Source: Solea solea (Eukaryota > Chordata > Actinopteri > Pleuronectiformes > Soleidae). From it: DNA of 64,000 nt. Positions 1-13,205 of the stretch are shown here, one piece after another. Numbering within the stretch: the stretch's first letter is position 1; each line of letters begins with the position of its first letter. Both the position numbers and the translations under genes were made by a program. Under the pieces are notes generated by a model. That model was not told the DNA's origin and did not search any database. It saw only the letters and a program-made list of their open reading frames with translations. The stretch is from assembly GCF_958295425.1 (NCBI RefSeq), contig NC_081136.1, positions 16,814,881 to 16,878,880 of the forward strand, read 5' to 3'.

Positions 1-3000
1 GGTGGAGGGGAATTGCTGCTAGGAAATGTGCTCACAGTGAGCAGAGGAAGACGGCACAAAGGGACAAGCAAGCAACAGATTTCATGGTTAGCGCTTGGTA
101 AATCATGGACTCAGACTAGATTTACAAAAAAGGTAGTCAACATTAAAACCGCATTATTTACATTAAACATACATTTGTTTTCCTCCAGGCTCCAAACTTG
201 CATTTTAATGATCAGATACATTCAGTCTGACGGATAATGTCCTCTATGACTGTTTCCAAACTCGTGAAAAGCAAGATCAAGTCTAGTTTCGCGATATATC
301 AAATGATTTCTGTGGATTTCATGTGCACAGTGAACTTTGACAGGTTGAATCCAGCGCCGGTCCTGTTAATTTTTACTGTAGCTAAGGTTGCCAACATGGC
401 GGCTCATAAAAACTGATTCACATGACTTCTGGAGCTCTATAGGTAGGTCTTTACATTGCTCTGTATATTGAGTACATTTATAAATACAATGTACATGATT
501 ACTATGAACAAAAAACAATTATTAATTTCTTCAATCACAACATAACAGGGGTTCAAAGTATATCAATAAGTTTATGCATCGCACATACACACTTTGAGGT
601 GTAACACATGCAATCATTTTCAATGTTTCACCCCAGATTCTGTGTTTAACCGTTGTCCGTTGTTTTTGGGCCATAAAAAGTTTAACATCACAATAACTTT
701 CACTCAGTAGCAAAAATCAGTTATGGCATTTTGGAAATGTTTATTGTGATAACCTTCTTGGACATATTGTCCAGACCTCAAACTATTTCTGAAAGACAGC
801 AGGCACTGTAGGTGGACGGCCAGTGCACTGCATTACAGGTTTGGCACTTTGATTGTTCCTTCTCTCATCATCTTTGAGTGATATACTGAACCCCTGCCAC
901 TCCTGATATCCACGCCACTTACTCAGCAGACTTCCATCGGAATTGTGAGTCTGTGAATGGCTGAATGACAAGCACACTGAACAGCATTTTGGCTGAACTT
1001 GTTGCACGAACACAGTCCATTTAACAGACCCTGACCACAACCCTGGCTATCTGTGAGACATCAATAAAAGAAAATCCTCACTGACAGCCGTCAATTGTGA
1101 ACAAATGGTTTGATAAAGTGAAGACATACAGCACAATTATCAATTCTTGGTTTTATGAAGTGGAACAGTGATCCGTTGGGATTTCAGTGGAGAATAAATC
1201 CACAAGTCATCACAAACCAGAGCCACCTACAGGTCAGATGGGAGAACAGCTTGAGATGGTAGCAGCAGCTTGAGTGGGCAGAAGCCTGACAACTTAACTT
1301 AAAGAAAGAGGAGTTTATATGTGCGACAGGCTTCATAAATATGAGGAAGAAAGAGATCCTACAATACATGTAGAACAACAAACTCATGCCTGAATTAACA
1401 TTTGCACATTTTGGTTTATACACATACATACTAGAACATCCTCCCACCTCCACCTGACCATACATGTGGTAACTAATCCTCCTACACTGAAGTATACACT
1501 AAAGGCGAGCTGCAAACAAGGCACATTTAGCTGTGTCTGACATCATTCAAGAAGAGAGAAAAGAAGAAGGAAAAAAGACTAATAAAGTGAGGATATATGA
1601 AGATAATCACAGCCATTTGCATGGACACAGGCACAAGAGATATGAAAATACAAGGAAGTTGGCATAGGCAATGGGACAGACGAACAATATGGGGGAAAGG
1701 ATCTGAAACTATAGTTTTAAGTTTCCCTATGTGAAATAGACCCATTAAGAGACTATTTGACTTTCTTCAACTGTATGAACTGCATCAAATCCCTCAACCA
1801 TACAGATACTGTAGGTGTTTTTTTTTTTGGTTCCCAGTGTAATACCTGTCTGCATGAAAGCCGCGCTCTAACGGTATAATGTCAGAGCGGTGCAAGACCC
1901 AAAACATATGGGATATGTTGGCAGGAGGTGTTTTGGCACTAATTCTTAATAGGACAAGGCAAGACATGAATTCTGGTTGTGGGACTTACTACTAGAAGTA
2001 GATAAAAGAACCCGCAGTCATCTTTTTAGAAATGCACTGCAAGCCCTTCTTTAGCAACATCTTTATAATTTGAGCTTAACTGCAACTGTAGAGTAGATCA
2101 TGTCTAGAATGTGACTGCCAGCTACGATTAACCCTCTGCTATCTACTGTTAGATAAATGGAGGCCAATCAGTGGTGCTGTGTTAACACTGATATTGCAAG
2201 CCTGATTAAATCCAGGCACGTGTATGTGTATCGATTACAGAGAGGGAAACCCATCAAAGACCTTTTCTCACATTTGGAGTAGCAACCCTGTCTTTCATCA
2301 CAATGGCTAATGCAGAAAAATAAGAGGAAATGAGGCAGCGTCATTTACAGTGATGATTGGAAAATCAACCCCATAGAAGAGAACATAGGTGCCTTTGTTC
2401 ATAGATGTGTGTATGTCTCTTTTTGTGGAGTTTAAAAGTGCAAACCTATCCACCAAAATCAGAGACCACATGCCTTGACAAACATATTGAAAGTCTGTTA
2501 ATCTCCAAAGAATTGCTATCACCATTTCGTAAAGGGCAATAATTGTTTGTTTACTTACTATATGCGATAGAAAAACTTGAGCGTGGCCATTAGTCTACCG
2601 CCCACGATAAAAATAGGGGGCAGGGATTTGAAAGGAGCAGCATCAGAGAGGGGGAAATCATTACCGAGCTGTGCGCAGCCTCTAGAAAGCAGAGGATGTG
2701 TAAACAAAGGGGTCAGAGGGGATGCTGATTAGCCAGAGAGCATAACAACAATAAGTGGAGGGGAGGAAGAAGACGGAGAGGAAGACAAGTAGCGGTGCTG
2801 TGCAACCCGATGACATATTCACAGCAATGTCCCATCTCTTCTCAAATACAAAGTCTGAGAAAATACCCACAAAGATGTCGCCATTTGTGAAAAATTAAGA
2901 TTCAAGTAGATTGATTCCCACAGAAAGGGAAGTATCACCAAAAATACCATGGTGATGGTGCATACAGCACAATAATGGCTGACTTTGTGTTTGAGAGTAA

Positions 3001-3529
3001 TAGGGTTGAGAAAGAGAGAGAGGACAGCACAGAGAAGCAAAAAAACAAAACAGCGAGGCTATAAATCTGGGCTGAACACGGAAGAGACAGTCGATGGAGG
3101 AAACAGGCCTGATGAAGCACCACATTAATGACCATTTCCCAATGAAAACCAAACTAATTTGATAATTACAGCTCCTGTTACCTCTTACATTCCTGTTTCC
3201 CCCCCAGAGCTTTTCCACTGATTTGACTTCACCTGCCCATTTAAGCTGCACTATACCCAACTTGACTTTACAACTGAGATGAGGACAGCAAACCTCAACA
3301 ACCCACTGCTACAAGGCAAACCAATTCCCACACACCACTGAAAGTGTTAGCAATATTTTATGATGGAACAAAAGCCTATGTCTTCTTTGAATCAGTGAAA
3401 AACAGCAGCTTTTTCTAGCCACATTTTGTCCAGTTCAACTCAAATGTGTATTGGGGGGGACACACACACTTGGAGCTTGTTCTAGAGCAGTTTATCACCT
3501 TAATACCACAAGAGCTGCATAATGATATA
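1..3529. other. Non-coding DNA, no gene recognised
   Basis: All reading frames are short and unrelated to any family I know. The stretch is unique-looking and has few repeats. A match to the YY1 core (AACATGGCGGC) lies near 393-403, a T run near 1818-1828 and a purine-rich stretch near 2740-2790. I see no splice-site-bounded exon, promoter or RNA gene I could defend. Confidence 0.6.
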
Positions 3530-3800
3530 CGACCACATATCTGTTGGACTCACATTTGACGACATAAAAATGTCAAGATCACCACGGGAGGGGCCATATC
3601 GATTCCGTCAGAAAGTATATTAAAGGCTCTTCAAATGTGTCTAGAACCTGACGGGTCAAACCAGACGAGGTTAATTGTCCCGCAACACGAAAAGGTCATA
3701 ATTTTCTCACTGCCCCAACGTGATAATTGCGGCAAAGAAAAATGTTATTGTAAAGCGAGACCAAGAGCGCTCATAATACTGCAAGGGACATAATTGTAGG
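3530..3800. other. Candidate conserved non-coding segment
   Basis: This segment is less AT-rich than its surroundings, retains several CpG sites and contains ATAATT/TTAATTG-type cores with no repeat signature. Such composition is often seen in vertebrate regulatory elements, but I cannot test conservation. It could equally be ordinary unique sequence. Confidence 0.2.
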
Positions 3801-6059
3801 CACCACTAACACACACGAAAAAGCACTCAAGAAAATGTCATAGTTAACTGAGGGGGCAGACATGTGTTTACTTTGCAAAGTGAGAAGGGGATTGGGAAAT
3901 TATCGACAGGCAGGTCTGCTGGAGCGCAGACTGCCCTAAAGGCACTCAGTTACAGGCCCAGGGACTGGACGAGCATCTACTTCACATTCAGAGTATTTGG
4001 CAGATCATTAATGCAATAGTGGAAAAGGTACATTCCATACTTACTATTTCCCAACATTAATCTCAAACTGACCTCACCTGATGAACCCAGTGGTCAAGTT
4101 TAAGTCATTTATCTTAGCTGTTATATATCGTTACTTTGGAGTTGAGACCCTAAGGTTTGTACTTCATCTGTATTCATTATTTAAGTTCTAAAAAAGAATT
4201 TAAGTAATGAAAAAAAAAGGCCTGTCAGTGACACCAAAACTGTTCTGTAAAAAGTTTTACACCAAAAAATACAGAACAAAATAACTTGTTACTGTTACAT
4301 ATGTTCACCTTGTTGTCCAGATTGTTCCATATTTTATTGGCCCTTTATATACATAAACAACCCTTTAAGGTCATATCTGATGTCTCATTCTACACAAATA
4401 TTTAGCATATCATATGGCAACAATTTTTCTGGACTTTATACATTATTTGGCCAAAATTATAATCACTAAAATCATTACGTTTCAATGTTTGTCATTTGAT
4501 ATACAGGGGATTAAATGGTTATATAATGTGATGTAGTGACGACCCTACAGGCTCTTTTTTTGTAGTGTAAAATACTGAATTTGTATAAGCATTGTATCTT
4601 TCCACATGTTTTTGGGCAGAAGGTGATATATGGAACAATAGTGCTACGATTGATTATGACATTTTTGATTTCACATTATTTACGTGGAAATTTATCCATC
4701 GATTATGTTTAAGTGTTAGATAAATTTCACATGACTTGTGAAATTCTGTGTCATATTTTCCTTTTTTGAAGACCCTGTTTTCATTTCTGCCATGAACAGA
4801 CATCTTTGGTGGACAGCTCAAAGAACGTCAGTTCACACCCAGCATCAAAATATGTGTTCATGTGTATCTCAAGTGACCACAGCTCATGTTGACACAATAA
4901 AAACATTCATAATTGCTGTTTGAACGGACCAAGAAGGTTGTTATTTGTAAACAGGGTCCGAGTGAATCAAACCACAATGCAATAAAGAGGCATTAAATAT
5001 GTAGTGAGCAACAATGATTTTGTGGCCAGGTACCTCAAGAAATCTGAGAAATCTCTCAGGAAAGATGATAATAGTAAGTCTGGAAGAAACCAGGTGAGGT
5101 TGGTTGAGTGTATGTAGTCCTAGAGACATGTGTGTACTACAAGACCTTCAAATGTGATTTAAATGTTTAGATATTGAATGCACACCTTGTAAACTCTTGA
5201 AGTTACATTGTCTGTTGGTAAGTGGGCTTTTGTGAACTTGACTGACATGACATAACAAAGTGAATTGCTTTTCCCATTCCGTCAAAGAGGCTCACATGCC
5301 ATTTAACAGCAAAGAAAGCCTCACACTAATTACATATCTCGTGTCTGATGAACGTCACTGTATAAAATAATGCACCTGCCCATCAATCATCAAAAGTGCT
5401 ATACGGATTCTGTTGTGTATGTACTATGCTTTCCTATTCATGTTATTCAGGTGCATTTTCACAAATGCTGAGCTGAGCAAAATGCAGCTTAGATCAGAGA
5501 GGCAAGCAGGAAATGCGTTTGACATAAGTGGTAAGAAAGCACTGTACCTTTTAAAAAAAAAATCGGACTGCTGATGCATAAACAGATATGCACTGACGTG
5601 GCAGCAGGCACCTGAACTCCTGCAATATGTTTTTGCGAAGCAGGTTTTTGTCTGCGGTGGTGACGACTAATAACTCCACACCAACACACAGAGCCACTGG
5701 TTTGCTTCACTCTCATAAATGGCAAGGCAGCAACATTCCGTGGAGCTGAAAAATATTTTAAGTTGTGCGTCAAACTAAATTCTACTTTGATCCTTTTCCA
5801 CCATAAATATTTCCCATGTAGAACAATGGTGGGTTTAACAAATCGAGCAAGCCAACATTTTTATGACCACAAAGGGAAACGAGCCACAGTTTATATGTGA
5901 AAACAGCTCAAATTTGTATTCCATTTTTTTTTACTAAACATTGTCACCCACCATGTTGTGCAATGCACTGACATTTGTGTGTATGTGTGTGTGCAAGTTT
6001 TCATCTCCTTCTTGACATTATCATTGGAGCGGGATGGACTTTGTAGCGACTCCACACAA
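3801..6059. other. Non-coding DNA, nothing recognised
   Basis: AT-rich sequence with short A and T runs (for example near 4209 and 5551) and a short TG-rich stretch near 5977-5992. No coding potential, RNA gene or repeat family was recognised. Confidence 0.55.
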
Positions 6060-6560
6060 AATGGTTGTCATAAAAGACATTTGCTGATATTAATTGGCAC
6101 TTGTGGAAGCGGCTGTGGCAAATGACGCTGTCTGGGGATGGGACGGTTTTTTAAGCAGCTGCTGGGGCGAATCATTAGAGGCCACACTTAAAACTCAGCA
6201 CCATTCCTGTTTTATTTTCACCGTCAAGATTTATAATGAAATTAATTATGAGATGTGTAATTGCTGGAGAGGGCACCGCATGGATGTTGACTTTGGCCAC
6301 AGAGGCAGAAATAATTGACGTGCTTCAACATCAAGTGAATTTATTTAAGCTGAGCGGTGGCCAGGGCACTTTTTTGCCATGGCCTACCTCTGGCAATACA
6401 ATGCCAACATCTGGGCTTGATTCATCAAGGTATTTGCATCGAAGTGCAACAACGTCCAAACAAGCATAATGAAAGGCGAGCCCAGAGAAAATGCTTTGCA
6501 TGATCCACAGCCTGCATGAAATAAACAAACAAACCAAATCGGAATGCAACTAGGCAATTT
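6060..6560. other. Candidate conserved non-coding element with homeodomain-type cores
   Basis: The segment carries a cluster of TAAT-type cores: ATTAATTGG near 6090, AATCATTAG near 6170, AAATTAATTATGAG near 6239-6252, and AATAATTGACG near 6309. It has no repeat similarity elsewhere in the window and a balanced composition. Clusters of this kind are typical of developmental enhancers. That role is inferred; no alignment was possible. Open frames here are short and show no protein motif. Confidence 0.25.
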
Positions 6561-9500
6561 AGGGTCCTATTTTTAAATCCAGATGCTTGTGGCCTCAAAA
6601 AGAAAAAAGCCTTTAATGAGACTCAATGACAAGAAATGGAACGGGGTCAATTTTTGCTCCATCTGAGGTTCGACACAGGAGGTGGGCAAGGGGAAGAGCT
6701 CATTTTGCAGCCATTGTTAAAGATCGCAGCCTACATAAGCCTTGTTTTCCTGAATTCATATAACAGGCTTATTTTAAGACTACGGAAACCAAACAATATC
6801 TTATTTCAAAGCGATCATACAGTTATACAAGCATATGTATGGGCAGTATGCTCAATTTCTTAAACTTAAAAGTTACACACCATACCATAAAAATGAGTTA
6901 TACACTCTTACAGTTCAACACAAAGTCCTGTCCTCCTTGTCCTGAAGCTGTGCTCACCAAGGACATCAAAGATATTTAATATCCGCTGATAAATTGAGCA
7001 GCGGAAACCAAAACTGTCACAGCTGCATCCACAAAGTTGAGGCTAAACAAGAGATTCATTACTTTTGTAATGTTTAAGAAATGATGTTGACAATTTCATG
7101 GCCCAATGCAGAGCTTAGTGGTATTGAGGGATTAAAGCGGAAAAAAAAGCAGTTCAGAGAAAACTATAATAACCTTCAGATAGAAAATGTTGTATCACAT
7201 TGTCTCACACATAGTCACTGCAGATTGCTTTATGGGAGCCTTCCATGAAATCAAACACACGTGCATGAACCGCTCCGCCTGTTACTTTGACGCAGCATCA
7301 TTGCGTTTGTCATCTTCCATTTGTCGTATCTTGTGGCAGATTTACCCCCTGACCTTATCAGGAATCCAATTTTGCATCCTCTAACTGAAGCAAGTGTTTC
7401 AATCCAGCAGTAATTGCAAGCTCATTTCCTGAGACAAAAAAAAATGATCATCAACTCCACTGGTAAACCTGAACATCTGCAAAAAATCATATCCACCGTC
7501 TCTTGGATTGTATTTTTTTTACCCTTCATTATTTCATGTCATTATTTCATTATGAGGGGGGATGAAGGTCGCTTCTCTTCTTGAATGCAGCGTAATTATT
7601 GCTGATGAAATAAACTGCTTTCCTGTTAAACGCCTTTCACATCTCTGACATGTCTTGGCATTTGGGAGAGAGGTGGAGTCACTGGGATGTTACCAGAGCA
7701 GACCACACAGGAAGGTGTGAATGAGGGGGTTAACTGGGCGAAGCAGTGAGGATTCATCTACAGGCAAATTCGGATTTATCCGAAACAGATGCAAACCATA
7801 AAGACACAAGCTCAGAACAACAATGCAGTTTCGATTTAGGTAGCAAACAAACACTATTAAAACACTGAATAGGTTGTATGAAATGCTTCATAAAACAAAA
7901 ACAAAAAAAACCTTTTAGCCCAATTGGCGCCCGGCAGCAGATGCTGTCTGCCGACCTGAAGGGGTGGGGCCTAATTGTATATCTTCAGCAGTATGCACAA
8001 GGCTATAATGTCTGGCAGTGACAGCACATGTGATACCAAGTCATGAGTGCCAGCTGAAAGCCCCGAGCGATGCAGCTTGGCACACGAGTGAACAGGCAGC
8101 TTCAGCATCAAGCTGTTCACTGACAGACCAATGCTATTTGGCTGTTAACAGGCCCCCAGCTGGTGTCTGCTGTGTGCTTTATGTGTGTTAGCCTGCATGG
8201 TAGCGCGCCACTGTTTTGGTCTGCGGATGTTCATGAGCATGTGTGCAGCATGCAATATTGGCACAAAAGTGCCAGACCCAACCACTCCCCTTCTGCCCCC
8301 AACACAAACTGCCACCAGAAGAAAGCAGGCAACAGCATGCATTTATTTAGACAGCTTGTGTCTCCGACAGGCGGAATGCAGACCGCAAACTCCAGGGCTG
8401 AAGCGGCAGAGGGGGCTCGTTTGTACACAAAAAAAACCCCAGTGCATGGATTGGGTTACAACTAGATTAGAGTCAGGGGCTGGTAGCAGCTCTGCCACTT
8501 TGCTAGGGGGTTTTCATGGTCTGATGCAGCATAGACTTAATAGACTAAAGACACATGAAAAGCACAAATGAAGCCCTGGATAAAGGACAAATATGTTAAT
8601 ATTAACATTTGTTCACATTTAAGACAAAACTCTTTTGAATATAAATGTCTGTGAGAAACTGCTGTAACTTTTTATTATTATTATTGCTTGCACACGGGGA
8701 GAAAAGTTGGAAAAGCCACCAAAGCATGTCTCCAGCAACAGGGCTTTCTCATCTCCAGACCGGGATGGGGGCGGTCGGAATGCCTGCGGTTTTGGTCTCC
8801 TTCCCTAAGCCTGCTTGGGTCACCAATTTCACTTAAATGAATCAGTTGGGGTGACTTCAAAATGGGAGCAGATGAGTCCTTGATGGCACCCCAATGAACT
8901 GGCTCCTCACCACATATCATACACCATAACACAGCGTTCATGAAGCCCTAATGAGAGGCTGTCAGTGATCTGCAAATTCTTCCAGCATCCTATTTTTAAT
9001 CAGTTACCTTCTCTGCAGCTTTCTGCTATCAGCGCAAACAGTACAATGACACATATTAGCATAGGAGTCACACTGCTTTACCTACGTGCTCACCTAAATG
9101 TAGAAATGAGTCAACAACAAACTTGAAACACACATGAGAACAATGTGAAAGACTGTGCTGTGCTGTAGTGAGAAAGTTAATTAGAAGGGGACGTTCCGCC
9201 AAAACAATATTTTTAGCCGGCAATCAATGTCAGAGTGTCTCGCTGCCAACAGAAGCGTGACAGCTCTGTCTAATGAGCAGTTAATTCAAAATGTGATGAA
9301 TTGACCACAAGAGGTGAAGACAACTTCACTTTAAAGAACTGCAGCATTATTTGCTCAAATCCAAATCAGATCAAGCATGGGCTCTTTGTAACATGCAACC
9401 TCCTCCATCTACTCAGGATTGGTTTAAAATAAAAATAAAAAATCTGCCGTCAGGTCAGTGATGGGAGCACATGCTTATCCTTCGGTGAAACATTGTTTTT

Positions 9501-10770
9501 GCTCGCAGGCCACATAAAATGACTTCAAAATTGATGGGCTTTGTTCTGGAAGTGGTCAAATTGCTGACAGCAAAAAAAAAGAAGAAAAAGAAGAAGAAAT
9601 ATTCCATGCACTGCTTTTGTTTCAAGCGAGATGGTTCCAATTTTGGGTCAGTTTTTTGTGTTGTTTAAGTTTGAAATGCAGGGACAGACTGGTAGACTGT
9701 CTGTGACAGTAACAAGACATTAGCCTGAAATAGACGGGTACATCTGTCATCTGTTGACCATTTCAAAACTATAGGAAACACCATCGTTTGTACTATATTA
9801 ATAAGACAGCCACATATTTTTAGTCGATGGGCTGATTAGCTCAGATTTTCACTACATGGTGAAACTGAAGGACTCGCATAACAGAGTCTATATCAAAACC
9901 ATTCTCTACACTCTTGGCAGTGACTGACAGAAGTACTATCATTACTCTTTGACACTAGGATTCACTGTAAGGTCATCTTCAGTCGTCTTGCCCGTACTGC
10001 CCATGCCCTTTTTCCGGCTGCTTCGTCTGTTGTTGCCATGAATATTTTTCATTCTGTCTTTTCTGGCGGAAGAAACTTCAATTGCATACAAAACAAGGAT
10101 CGCCACATAGACCATTTCTCATCAGCATGAGCATGCCGATTGCTAGGAATTTTGGGCGGCAGATTCTTTCTAATCATCACTGACAGGATTAACGTGAGGT
10201 GACAAACACCACAAGTTTGAACCTTCGCCCGTCTGCATGAATGCCTCTGCCTGGCAAATTGTGTCGCTGCTAATGAGTCGGAGCAGGCCCAAAACTAAAA
10301 TAGAGAAGCGGGGGGAAACAAACAGTACTGAGCACAAGCAGTTGTTTGCAACCACTTAATGTGATCTTTAAAACGTATAGGGACGCCACAGAGGACGTCA
10401 TAGAACACAGAGGTCATTCATTTTTCAATTGTTTTGTTTTATCAACATAATCTGTGAGTTGAGAGGAGGAAAATGTTAATTATAATTCAAAATGTAAGTT
10501 TTATGAAGTGAACAGGTTGTAGTCACTCGCGTCCTGAGCGTCCAGGCATATTTTTTAATTGCAATCAGGTTCTGTCATATTGGCTGCATTAGCCTCTGGA
10601 CTGCCATATTATTTCATATGTATGTGCATATTGACCGTCATCGCCACTGCTTGTGTCTGTAAATGAGGAAAACCAACAGTAGCCATGGTAATTTACAACA
10701 CTGAGGCAGTGCAGTCTCTTTCCACTGGATAACTTACTGTGCAGCAACTAACAATTCATAATAATGAACA
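6561..10770. other. Non-coding DNA, mostly unique sequence
   Basis: No gene is recognised. Notable pieces are a short imperfect hairpin (CGGCAG and CTGCCG arms) near 7931-7955, a polypurine tract near 9570-9600, and repeat-free, moderately complex stretches at about 7560-7700, 8680-9060, 9170-9320 and 10090-10360. Those stretches could be regulatory, but I have no direct evidence. Confidence 0.5.
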
Positions 10771-10784
10771 ATTCTCCAAATCCT

Positions 10785-10992
10785 TGACTCGATTTGATTT
10801 TCGATTTTAATGTCATTATTTGATTCGATGCTACATCTTTTTTTCTCTCTTTTAGTGCAAATGGGTGTGTAATTTTTAGACTTGTCTAGTTTATCATTGG
10901 TTTTATGTCATAAGTCATTTAATTTTTCAATTCCAATTTAAATTGTCTACATAGTGTCATGCGTGATAACAATCGAGATTGTGACACCCCTA
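10785..10992. mobile_element. Remnant of a TIR-type DNA element
   Basis: The right edge ends in GTGACACCCCTA, the reverse complement of TAGGGGTGTCAC, a typical outer end of non-autonomous DNA elements in fish. The left part is rich in CGATTT/GATTCGAT motifs. The same kind of edge ends the element at 15040-16092. The left end is not clear and no target duplication was seen, so this is a partial, unclassified copy. Confidence 0.4.
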
Positions 10993-11879
10993 ATAATGAA
11001 GCAATGACACAGTATTTTAATTATCATAAAATACAATGTATTGGCTTGTTTTTGTAGAAGCAGCCATACAGCATGTAGCCATTATACTTGTTTCTATTCA
11101 TAACAATAATAGAGTATTTAAAAAGCACATACATTCATTTAAAGACTGGTAAATGATAATTAATCAAATACTTTAATTATCAGGACTAATGCACAGCTCT
11201 GCTGTATCTCAGCCTGTCTCCTGTGCTTCTGGATGACACGTTATTTTGCATCAATGCTGAGACAAATTACTTAATGCCGTAATAACACTACTCTCAGAAT
11301 CGTTTGTCATTTTATTATAATTCCTAAAGGCCTCATAAGAACTACCAATAGCCGCTGTGTTGATGAAACTGTCAGGCATTGTTGCTCTCACTGCTTTCAT
11401 CTGGCCCAACTTGTTCTGTGGGTGCTGACGATGTCAGAATTAATGACTCCAGCTTTGCCCATATTATCCTGTCATATGTCAACAATAAGTGGTTTCAGGC
11501 ATGGAGAGAAAACCCCGAGTAGGAAATAAGGGCATGCCAGTGCTGAGGCTGAGAGAGCAGTACTGTTAGCAGATGAGCTGAGGCACAGCCGGCTGCAGAC
11601 GTTCTGGCTACCACCTATCGCAACAGTTCTTTAGACTAAAGAGAGAAGACAACAACAGTCCTTTAGTTCCTCCCCTTTTCAGAGCTGTTGCTTGCGCCTG
11701 GTGTCAGTGCCTTTCTAATGGAGTGGGATGCAGGCACAACAGCTAGACAAACACTGAATGAGCGGAACATGTAAATGGGAAAGGAGAATGACCAGCAGGA
11801 GCTCCCACCTTATTGGATCCAGTTAAGAGGTCAAACAGAAAGAGACATTCTGGAAACAGAAGATGATAGTTTTGTTCAT
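10993..11879. other. Non-coding DNA, nothing recognised
   Basis: AT-rich to mixed sequence without an open frame of note or a recognisable repeat. Confidence 0.5.
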
Positions 11880-12050
11880 GTGCCGCAGCTTTGTGCAAGA
11901 CACTTGCTCCTGACGGCTGTACTGGCAGTGTGTGAATGGGTATGAAAGATGCAAATGTGCTACATATACTGTAGATGTGCTGCACGAATGTGTAAGTAAA
12001 TGGATGCATGACAAAACTGCCGTGTAAAGCCTGCCACTAGACGACCCAGT
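11880..12050 (+). repeat. Degenerate copy of a tRNA-derived repeat family
   Basis: The segment shares an ordered series of motifs with 21395-21640: a GCAAGACACTT-type start, GGGTATGAAAGA, TAGATG.GCTGCA, GAATGTGT and GCAAAACTG (GACAAAACTG here). The paired copy has a clear tRNA-like B box; this one is more diverged. It is non-coding. Confidence 0.55.
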
Positions 12051-12899
12051 CAAGACACAGGACCTTGGCATTTAATCAAATTATTTCTGGGTGGAGATTC
12101 CAGGGATATGAGATCTCATAGGGACTTGCGTGATTTAACATTCTTCAAAAAGAAAACATGTTTCATAAACAGACATGGAGGCGACTGTTGGCGTCGTAGG
12201 TGGTTGTGTGTACAATGTTTTGTGCTGAGAAAAAAAAACTGTGGATCAAGTCATGGTGGGAAGACAGAATCAGCTTGGCTTGTACGTTACGGTTCTCAAA
12301 AGTATGCAACATCCATTTCCCGGTCAACTCGCTCACATGGGTTATTGCGGGGTTCTGCTAACCCCCCCAATGTCTGTTTAGTCGTAATATCTAACATGTT
12401 TAATACTCACAATTTGAAATCGGGAAGATCTGGTGCATCCAATGACGTTAAAATTGTTGCAGATAACCCCTCACACTAGAGGCTAATTTGGCAAGATGAT
12501 GTATTCAAATCAGCCTAAAATCAGAAGGCACCCACAATTGTCAGAAACTTGTCACAATTATCCTCTAGCTTTGAGTGGACATCAAGACTTATATAAATAC
12601 AGACAATTTACCACAACATTCCCATGCTGCAGACAGGAAGTGACTTATTTTATGTCAGGGACCAAGTACCTTCGAAATCAGAATTTTGGTTGGTGTGATG
12701 TTACCAGACTCTTTTTGACCAGCAGTCAAAGCACACTGGTGTCCAATCATATGTGCCGTACTTTGCTCCATTTGGTCTGATCTGATCTGTGGGCCCCTCT
12801 CACTATATGAGTATGGACAGAAACATGCATTTCATATAAAACAGATGAACTGACTGAATTTCTGAAAAACAACCCCTAACTGCCACATGATTTATTACA
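12051..12899. other. Non-coding DNA, nothing recognised
   Basis: The open frames here lack any recognisable motif and look random. No repeat was identified. Confidence 0.5.
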
Positions 12900-13205
12900 T
12901 TTACTGTCTTCTTTTCTTTTACACTTTTTCCCTTTTTCAGGTAGGTGCTGTCAATGGTTAAATAAAAAGACTTCCACCAAATGGACATTTCCATGTAGCT
13001 GCTTAGCAGCAAAACCCAACAGGATTGCCCATCACCTCTAGCTTTGCACCTTGATCTGGGAACATCCAGGAACATCCAGGAACAACTGGTTGGAAGATCT
13101 CATTACTCTGAGAGGAGTCTGGAGATGTACCAGATCACATAAATAAGTTGGGGCCAGCCCATTTAAAACCTTAAAAACAAGCAATAAAATCAATCCTGAA
13201 CCAGA
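12900..13205 (-). pseudogene. L2/CR1-type LINE, end of ORF2 (fragment)
   Basis: Read on the minus strand, the sequence encodes FKVLNGLAPTYL, then a short spacer, TPLRVMRSSNQLFLDVP and RSRCKARGDG. This is the region after the reverse transcriptase domain near the C-terminus of L2-like LINE polyproteins, where 'LNGLAP.YL', 'R..R..DQ..L..P' and 'PRSR.K..GD' are recurrent. The frame breaks between LDVP and RSR because a 10-bp unit, GAACATCCAG, is present twice in tandem near 13060-13081. The reverse transcriptase and endonuclease domains are missing, so the copy is 5'-truncated and dead. A different L2-like lineage lies at 22845. Confidence 0.75.

Noticed and set aside
7931..7955. Short hairpin, possible microRNA precursor
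   Set aside because: The stem is only about six pairs before mismatches, and no known mature microRNA is recognisable.
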